A DNA stretch of 45,004 bases. Source: JAVSMW01 sp032027005. Lineage in GTDB: Bacteria; Bacillota; Thermincolia; Thermincolales; UBA2595. Both the position numbers and the translations under genes were made by a program. Positions 39,615-45,004 of the stretch are shown one piece after another (the stretch's first letter is position 1; every line of letters begins with the position of its first letter). The stretch lies in NCBI GenBank assembly GCA_032027005.1, contig JAVSMW010000007.1:202450-247453 (forward strand), read 5' to 3'. The notes under the pieces were generated by a model. It saw only the letters and a program-made list of their open reading frames with translations, ran no database searches and was not told where the DNA came from.

Positions 39615-40397
39615 TTACTTCTTTTCGAACTTAGCCTCTCTTTTTTCTAAAAAGGCGGTCATGCCTTCTTTTTGGTCCTGGGTTGAGAAGCAGAAGCCGA
39701 AACAGTTGGCTTCGTGCTCATAGGCGCGGTCAGAATCCATTTCCAGGCCGCCGTTGATGGCCTGTTTAGATAACCTGATTGCTATCTGGCCTTTGGACGC
39801 AATTTTTTTGGCCATTTTCTTAGCACTTGCCAGCAGTTCATCAGCTGGCACCACCTTATTGACCAGGCCGATGCGATAGGCTTCCTCAGCCTTAATGGCA
39901 TCACCGGTAAAAATCAATTCCTTGGCAATACCTTTGCCGACCAAACGGGGCAGTCTCTGAGTCCCGGCAAAACCAGGGGTGATGCCCAGGCTGACCTCCG
40001 GTTGGCCAAACTTGGCTTTTTCACTGGCAATTCTGATATCACAGGCCATAGCCAGCTCGCAGCCGCCCCCTAAAGCAAAACCGTTGACAGCAGCAATGAC
40101 AGGCTTTTTGCTATTTTCTATTTCCGCAAAAACCTTCTGCCCAAACAGGGCAAATTCTCTGCCGGCCAGGGGCTCATAATCCTTCATGGAGGCTATGTCT
40201 GCACCCGCTACAAAAGCCTTGTCACCGGCACCGGTCAAGATAATCACATCTATGTCATCATTATTTTCCAATTCCGCAAAGGCCTGCCGCAAATCCGTGA
40301 GTGTTGCGTAATCCAGGGAATTGAGGGCTTTGGGACGATTCACATATACAACAGCTATGTTTTCTTCCTGTTCAATTAATACATTTTCGAAGGACAA
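39615..40397 (-). CDS. Enoyl-CoA hydratase (crotonase)
   Basis: 260 residues if started at the TTG at 40397 (AAGGG 6-7 nt upstream), which gives the standard beginning SFENVLIEQEENIAVV and the usual crotonase length. Longer in-frame starts at 40415 and 40454 would run into repeat-derived sequence. Both catalytic glutamates are present: GGGCELAMACD and GQPEVSLG. Oxyanion segments are KAFVAGADIASM and NGFALGGG. It hydrates crotonyl-CoA from the gcd reaction to 3-hydroxybutyryl-CoA. Last gene of the emo-thl-hbd-crt operon. Confidence 0.9.
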   Translation of the reverse strand: MSFENVLIEQEENIAVVYVNRPKALNSLDYATLTDLRQAFAELENNDDIDVIILTGAGDKAFVAGADIASMKDYEPLAGREFALFGQKVFAEIENSKKPVIAAVNGFALGGGCELAMACDIRIASEKAKFGQPEVSLGITPGFAGTQRLPRLVGKGIAKELIFTGDAIKAEEAYRIGLVNKVVPADELLASAKKMAKKIASKGQIAIRLSKQAINGGLEMDSDRAYEHEANCFGFCFSTQDQKEGMTAFLEKREAKFEKK

Positions 40398-40554
40398 ATT
40401 CTTCCCTTCTTTCATTTTTAAATTATGTTTTCCTTTGCGCCTCTGTGCTTTCAAGTATGCCTATGAGTAACTCTCTTTTTTAGCTCTGTGTTATCTTTTT
40501 CCTTAACCTCTGCGTTTTCTTTTCCATCGACAGATACCTTTTGCCGAGAGGTTA

Positions 40555-41412
40555 TTATTTTTTAGCGTAATCGTAGAAACCACGACCCGACTTTTGTCCC
40601 AGCCAGCCGGCTTTAACCATCTTCCTAAGCAAAGGACATGCCCTGTATTTGGGATCTTTAAAACCTTCATAGAGAACATCCATAATGGCCAGACAAGTGT
40701 CCAAACCGATGAGGTCGGCCAGGGCGATGGGCCCCATTGGGTGGTTGGCCCCAAATTTCATTACACTGTCAATAGCCTCAGGGGTGCCCACACCCTCATA
40801 AACGCAGAAAATGGCTTCATTAATCATGGGAATTAACATCCTGTTAACAGCGAAACCCGGGGAATCAGTGATTTCCACCGGAACCTTTTCCATTTTAAGA
40901 GTCAATGCTTCTACAGCTTTGTAGGTTTCGTCACTGGTGGCTATGCCTCTGATGATTTCAACCAGCTTCATTACAGGCACGGGGTTAAAAAAGTGCATCC
41001 CAATGACCTGAGCCGGCCGGCTGGTGACTGCCGCAATCTCAGTTATCGGCAAAGAAGACGTATTTGTTGCCAGAATTGCATGTGCTGGTGTGACTTTATC
41101 CAGGGTCTTAAAAATCTCAGATTTAATAGCCATATTTTCAACTGCAGCCTCGATGACAACACCAACATCTTTGGCATCATCCAGGCTGGTCGACCTGGTA
41201 ATCAGGCTTAAAGCAGCATTTTTGGCTTCTTCAGTCATTTTTCCTTTGCCCACGGCCCGGTCAAAATTTTTGGTAATTACCCCAAAGCCCCTGTCCACAA
41301 ATTCTTCCTTAATATCATTTAAAACTACCGAAACACCGGCCTGTACGGCAACCTGAGCGATACCTGAACCCATCTGGCCGGCGCCTATGACCATAATCTT
41401 TTTTACATCCAT
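40555..41412 (-). CDS. hbd: 3-hydroxybutyryl-CoA dehydrogenase
   Basis: 285 residues from the ATG at 41412 (AGAGGGGG 8 nt upstream), the usual length. NAD motif MVIGAGQMGSGIAQV (about 7-21), catalytic His in GMHFFNPVPVMKLVEI (about 138-153), Asn in SPGFAVNRMLIP. The C-terminal domain has the Hbd signature PMGPIALADLIGLDTCLAIM. It oxidises 3-hydroxybutyryl-CoA to acetoacetyl-CoA. The gene lies 90 bp after the thiolase and 157 bp before the crotonase start; that second gap holds repeat fragments. Confidence 0.93.
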   Translation of the reverse strand: MDVKKIMVIGAGQMGSGIAQVAVQAGVSVVLNDIKEEFVDRGFGVITKNFDRAVGKGKMTEEAKNAALSLITRSTSLDDAKDVGVVIEAAVENMAIKSEIFKTLDKVTPAHAILATNTSSLPITEIAAVTSRPAQVIGMHFFNPVPVMKLVEIIRGIATSDETYKAVEALTLKMEKVPVEITDSPGFAVNRMLIPMINEAIFCVYEGVGTPEAIDSVMKFGANHPMGPIALADLIGLDTCLAIMDVLYEGFKDPKYRACPLLRKMVKAGWLGQKSGRGFYDYAKK

Positions 41413-41502
41413 TTCATATGCCCCCTCTTTAAAATTGGACATCAAGATATGCCGGGCGATGAAAGTACCTTCATTCATCGCCCGGCAAAGTTAGACTTTA
41501 GC

Positions 41503-42684
41503 TTATACTCTTTCAACTACCATGGCTATCCCCTGACCCCCACCTATGCAGAGAGTGGCTAGCCCGTAGCGGGATTCACGTTTTTGCATTTCATAAATCA
41601 AGCTGGTTAAAACCCTGGCTCCAGATGCCCCGATTGGATGACCGATAGCGGTGGCACCACCATTAACATTGGTTTTCTCGGCAGGAAGTTCCAGGCCCCT
41701 GGTAACTGTAATGGCCTGTGAAACAAAGGCTTCGTTGGCTTCAATTAAGTCCAGATCTGCCACACTGAGACCGGCTTTAGCCAAGGCCTTCTGGGAAGCA
41801 GGAATAGGACCGGTCCCCATAATTGAAGGGTCCACTCCGGCACTGGCATAGCTGCGGATAACTGCCAAAGGCTTCAGACCAAGCTCCTGAGCCTTGTCTA
41901 CAGACATCAGCACCAAAGCGGCGGCCCCGTCATTTAACCCGGAAGCGTTCCCGGCGGTAACGGTACCGTCCTTTTTGAAAGCCGGCTTGAGTTTAGCCAG
42001 GCCCTCTATGGTTGTTCCCGGTTTAACGAATTCATCTGTGGTAAACATGAGGGGATCGCCTTTTTTCTGCGGGATGGGAACAGGCACTATCTCATCAGCA
42101 AAACGGCCTGACTCCAGAGCTTTGGCGGCTTTCATCTGGCTGTTTAAGGCAAAGGCATCCTGTTCTTCACGGCTGATATTATACTTTACAGCAAGGTTTT
42201 CAGCAGTAACACCCATGTGTACATCAGTGAAGGCACACCACAGTCCGTCTTTAATCATAACGTCAACCAAGGAAGCATCACCCATCCGCAGGCCCTTGCG
42301 GGACCCAGGTGAGATGTAGGGGGCGAGACTCATGCTTTCCATCCCGCCGGCTACAACGATTTCGGCATCCCCTGCCATAATAGCCTGGGCTGCCATAGCT
42401 ACAGTCTTAAGTCCGGACCCGCAAACTTTGTTCACAGTAAAGGCCGGAACCTCCTGCGGCAGGCCTGCCTTGATTGAGGCCTGCCTGGCCGGGTTCTGAC
42501 CCAAACCGGCCTGTAAAACATTACCCATGATGACTTCATCAACTTTACTGCCATCGAGGTTAATTCTTTTTAGACTCTCGGCAATAACCAAGGCACCTAA
42601 ATCAACTGCCGGTATATTGGCCAAAGTACCGAGGAAGGAACCTACCGCTGTTCGCACAGCACTGACAATTGCTACTTCCTTCAT
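41503..42684 (-). CDS. thl: Acetyl-CoA acetyltransferase
   Basis: 393 residues. Acylated Cys in VNKVCGSGLKTVAM (about residue 88), His in AIGHPIGASG (about 349) and Cys in ATLCIGGGQG (about 379), all in the form typical of acetoacetyl-CoA thiolases. It cleaves acetoacetyl-CoA to two acetyl-CoA. It starts 17 bp after the Fe-S oxidoreductase gene and is followed by hbd. Confidence 0.92.
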   Translation of the reverse strand: MKEVAIVSAVRTAVGSFLGTLANIPAVDLGALVIAESLKRINLDGSKVDEVIMGNVLQAGLGQNPARQASIKAGLPQEVPAFTVNKVCGSGLKTVAMAAQAIMAGDAEIVVAGGMESMSLAPYISPGSRKGLRMGDASLVDVMIKDGLWCAFTDVHMGVTAENLAVKYNISREEQDAFALNSQMKAAKALESGRFADEIVPVPIPQKKGDPLMFTTDEFVKPGTTIEGLAKLKPAFKKDGTVTAGNASGLNDGAAALVLMSVDKAQELGLKPLAVIRSYASAGVDPSIMGTGPIPASQKALAKAGLSVADLDLIEANEAFVSQAITVTRGLELPAEKTNVNGGATAIGHPIGASGARVLTSLIYEMQKRESRYGLATLCIGGGQGIAMVVERV

Positions 42685-42701
42685 TTAAACTCATCTCTCC
42701 T

Positions 42702-44693
42702 TTATTGGACACTTTCCCAAAGTATTTCAGCCAAATCCCTTGTTTTCACATTATCTATGACATCTTTGGCTTTTGTGCCGTCTTCCAGCATGGTCAGGCA
42801 GAAGGGACAAGCAGTTACAATCATATTAGCTCCAGTGCCTAAAGCCTGCTCGGTCCGGTTCATGTTGATCCTCTCGCCATGCTCCTCGAGCCACATCCTG
42901 CCGCCGCCTGCACCACAGCAGAAGCCTTTTTCCATATTCCTCTCCATTTCATTCATTTTAAGGCCGGGAATACTTCCAACTACTGCTCTGGGCTCAGCAT
43001 AAATATCGTTATACCTGCCCAGGTAACAGGAATCGTGATAGGTACAGGTTGCCTCAATGGATTTCTGCGGCTTTAATTTTCCCTGGCTGACAAGACTGCT
43101 TAAAAGTTCAGAGTGATGTATTACTTCATAATTGCCGCCAAACTGGGGATACTCATTTTTGAGGGTATTGAGGCAGTGGGGACAGGCGGTAATAATCTTT
43201 TTAACACCATAGCCGTTCATTGTCTCCACATTTTCCTGAGCCAGGGTCTGGTAGAGGTATTCGTTCCCTAGTCTTCTGGCTGAATCGCCACAGCACTTTT
43301 CTTCCAGACCGAGAATCCCAAAGGAAACATTGGCTTTTTGCAACAGCTTAACTACTGCAGTGGCAACTTTCTTATTACGGTTGTCGAAAGCCCCGCTGCA
43401 GCCAGGCCAGAACAGATATTCCACGGTTTGGCCTTCTTCCAGTTCACCCAGCTGGGTAACTTCCAACTCATCGGCCCAGTCAGCCCGTGATTTCCAGCCG
43501 ATATTCCAGGGGTTCCCGTTATTCTCCATACCCCGGAAGGCTGTTTGGGCTTCCTGGGGGAAGCAGCTTTCCATCATTACCTGGTTACGCCTGAGGTCTA
43601 CCATTTTGGGCACATGCTCGACAAACATCGGGCACTGCACTTCACAGGAGCGGCAGGTTGTACAGGCCCAAATTTCTTCATCCTGAACTGCTTCAGGGAT
43701 AATAGGCCTTGAGATTTCCTCATCCTCTTTTTTATTAAGCAGCAGTGGTCCCACAACGCTTAAATGGTTTTTCAGGTCCTGGGTAAACTTCTTGGGTGAC
43801 AGCGGCTTACCTGTTAAATAAGCCGGGCAGTTATCCTGGCAGCGGCCGCAGCGGATGCAGGCATCGCCATCCATTAATTGTTTCCAGGTAAGCTGCTGAA
43901 TCTCAGCCACACCAAACTGCTCCAAGTCTTCATTTTCCAGATCCAGAGGCATCAGACTCTGTGCTGCTTTATCTTTGGCAAAGTACTGGTTAAGGGAACC
44001 TGTGACAATATGGAACATTTTAGAGTATGGCAAATATACGATTAAGCCAAAGGTCATGAACATATGAGACCACCAGAATACCGCGTGAACAGGCTTCAGG
44101 GCTGCAGGACCAGCTCCGGCAAAAAGGACGGCAAAGGCTGAACCTATCGGTGTCCAGTTAGCCCAGGGGTCATTGCTGGAGGCAATTCTTACCCCTTCCA
44201 AGATGAATCCCGTTAATATAATTGCTAAAATCAATATTAAAGAGATAGCATCCTCAGGCTTATTGTCGAGCCTGTCGGGCTTTTTGACATATCTCCGCCA
44301 CAGGGCCATACAAAGTCCGATAATTGCTGCCAGACCAAAAATATCGCTCAGGAAGGATATGACTAAATAATATGAACCCTGAAAAATAGGGATACGCAGA
44401 TCTTCATCAATAGCAATTGAAGCTGTGGCTATAGCAAAAACAACAAACCCCCAGAAAATTACCAAATGCATTATTCCGGGATATGATTCCCTGAGCAGAC
44501 GCACATGCCCAAAACTGCTGCTGATAAACCGGGAGAAGCTGGCCGTATTTTTACGGTCTTCCGGCACACCTATTTTCCACAGCTTATACCTGCTGTAAAC
44601 GCCATATCCAAAGATGACGAAGGATACCACCATTAGCAGCCACATCACTATATAATAATCGTGATAAGTGCCCAACGGCCTGGTTGGTGTCAT
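42702..44693 (-). CDS. Membrane Fe-S oxidoreductase, ETF:menaquinone oxidoreductase type (EMO)
   Basis: 663 residues. Residues about 1-245 hold about six membrane segments of the NarI-like heme b type (His in LVIFWGF, HAVFWWSHMFM). Then two [4Fe-4S] motifs, CIRCGRCQDNCP (about 275) and CTTCRSCEVQCP (about 342), and two CCG domains ending in CCGDSARR and CCGAGGGRMW. This is the architecture of the EtfAB:(methyl)menaquinone oxidoreductase of aromatic and fatty acid degraders. An etfA gene lies directly upstream, so the electrons of acyl-CoA oxidation should go through ETF to the quinone pool. ATG with AAGGAGGG upstream. Confidence 0.88.
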   Translation of the reverse strand: MTPTRPLGTYHDYYIVMWLLMVVSFVIFGYGVYSRYKLWKIGVPEDRKNTASFSRFISSSFGHVRLLRESYPGIMHLVIFWGFVVFAIATASIAIDEDLRIPIFQGSYYLVISFLSDIFGLAAIIGLCMALWRRYVKKPDRLDNKPEDAISLILILAIILTGFILEGVRIASSNDPWANWTPIGSAFAVLFAGAGPAALKPVHAVFWWSHMFMTFGLIVYLPYSKMFHIVTGSLNQYFAKDKAAQSLMPLDLENEDLEQFGVAEIQQLTWKQLMDGDACIRCGRCQDNCPAYLTGKPLSPKKFTQDLKNHLSVVGPLLLNKKEDEEISRPIIPEAVQDEEIWACTTCRSCEVQCPMFVEHVPKMVDLRRNQVMMESCFPQEAQTAFRGMENNGNPWNIGWKSRADWADELEVTQLGELEEGQTVEYLFWPGCSGAFDNRNKKVATAVVKLLQKANVSFGILGLEEKCCGDSARRLGNEYLYQTLAQENVETMNGYGVKKIITACPHCLNTLKNEYPQFGGNYEVIHHSELLSSLVSQGKLKPQKSIEATCTYHDSCYLGRYNDIYAEPRAVVGSIPGLKMNEMERNMEKGFCCGAGGGRMWLEEHGERINMNRTEQALGTGANMIVTACPFCLTMLEDGTKAKDVIDNVKTRDLAEILWESVQ

Positions 44694-44713
44694 ATGAATT
44701 GCCCTCCTTTATA

Positions 44714-44833
44714 AAGTGAAACTTACTTCAGGTTCAGTTTTCCTGAAGCTTAGTTGAACTTATCCAGGGGCTTAGCGCCACTTATCTCCCGCTTTCAAAA
44801 GCGGGAGCTTAGTGGCGATTAGCCATCGGATAA
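44714..44833. repeat. Structured about 125-nt intergenic element, copy 3
   Basis: Same layout as copies 1 and 2 with a shorter first hairpin (CTTCAGG/CCTGAAG) and the loop TTTCAAA in the CCCGC stem. It lies 21 bp upstream of the EMO start, between etfA and EMO. Confidence 0.83.
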
Positions 44834-44874
44834 AATATTCAGACTTTTTACACTATATTTTAAACTCTCTTGAT

Positions 44875-45004
44875 TTATGCTAATGCCTTTTTGAATTCCT
44901 GAGTCAATATGGGTACTACCTGGAACAGGTCACCCACTATGCCATAGTCCGCTATTTTAAAGATGTCGGCTTCGGGGTCTTTATTGACAGCCACAATAAA
45001 CTTG
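44875..45004 (-). CDS. etfA: Electron transfer flavoprotein alpha subunit 2, C-terminal end only
   Basis: The same C-terminus as at 7172-7301 (KFIVAVNKDPEADIF, KIADYGIVGDLFQ), with a stop at 44875. It differs in three bases, and the window ends at the very base where the first copy meets its N, so this is also a contig break. It probably ends an etfBA pair that is co-transcribed with EMO. Confidence 0.9.
   Translation of the reverse strand, partial: KFIVAVNKDPEADIFKIADYGIVGDLFQVVPILTQEFKKALA

Overview
The window looks like one scaffold of a draft genome from a strictly anaerobic, low-to-mid GC Gram-positive bacterium. Desulfotomaculum/Pelotomaculum/Sporotomaculum-type Peptococcaceae are the best fit; the genus is inferred, not proven. 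Supporting signs are strong AGGAGG ribosome sites, T-box, c-di-GMP-I and cobalamin riboswitches, a YtrA-type GntR/ABC cassette, and a nearly complete anaerobic benzoyl-CoA pathway of the class II (tungsten, BamB) type. Almost all genes lie on the minus strand. The exceptions are one AAA/VWA pair at 36153-38257.

Region by region. 1-1.6 kb: a secreted RCC1-repeat protein, cut by the window edge, under a c-di-GMP-I riboswitch. 1.9-3.6 kb: an MFS transporter behind a T-box. 3.6-7.1 kb: a GntR/ABC-ATPase/ABC-permease operon with its own promoter. 7.2-8.3 kb: enoyl-CoA hydratase, acyl-CoA dehydrogenase (start only) and etfA (end only), with the middle lost at a one-base N. 8.7-10.7 kb: a CBS-PAS-PAS-AAA-Fis regulator whose sigma-54 activator motifs are all altered. 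10.9-15.4 kb: glutaconyl-CoA decarboxylase GcdA/D/C/B plus a 40-residue membrane peptide and a probable glutaryl-CoA dehydrogenase. 16.2-21.3 kb: an SDR, a thiolase, Oah (BamA), Dch (BamR) and Had (BamQ). 22-33.7 kb: two paralogous modules, each a sigma-54 activator followed by an EntE-like aryl-acid ligase behind a near-identical -24/-12 promoter; the second continues into bamB, and a Liv-type ABC importer (interrupted by 499 N) lies between them. 33.8-35.8 kb: an EamA exporter and two gene remnants (IorA and a D-2-hydroxyacid dehydrogenase) joined at a deletion-like junction. 36-38.3 kb: CoxD/CoxE-like maturation pair. 38.4-39.4 kb: bluB under a cobalamin riboswitch. 39.6-45 kb: crotonase, 3-hydroxybutyryl-CoA dehydrogenase, acetyl-CoA acetyltransferase, a membrane Fe-S ETF:menaquinone oxidoreductase and the end of a second etfA.

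Together these genes import an aromatic acid, activate it to a CoA thioester, reduce the ring (BamB; the other Bam subunits are not here), hydrate and open the ring (Dch, Had, Oah), beta-oxidise to glutaryl-CoA, dehydrogenate and decarboxylate it with sodium pumping (Gcd), and convert crotonyl-CoA to acetyl-CoA, with ETF and the membrane oxidoreductase taking the electrons. The least expected signals are: a shared 20-21 bp phased repeat (AAAYGG units) upstream of four of these operons; the duplicated sigma-54 cassette with a conserved upstream site; the motif-degenerate regulator; three copies of a structured, about 125-nt intergenic RNA-like element; and evidence that nearly identical acd/etf paralogs broke the assembly at N7302, N13476 and the window end.
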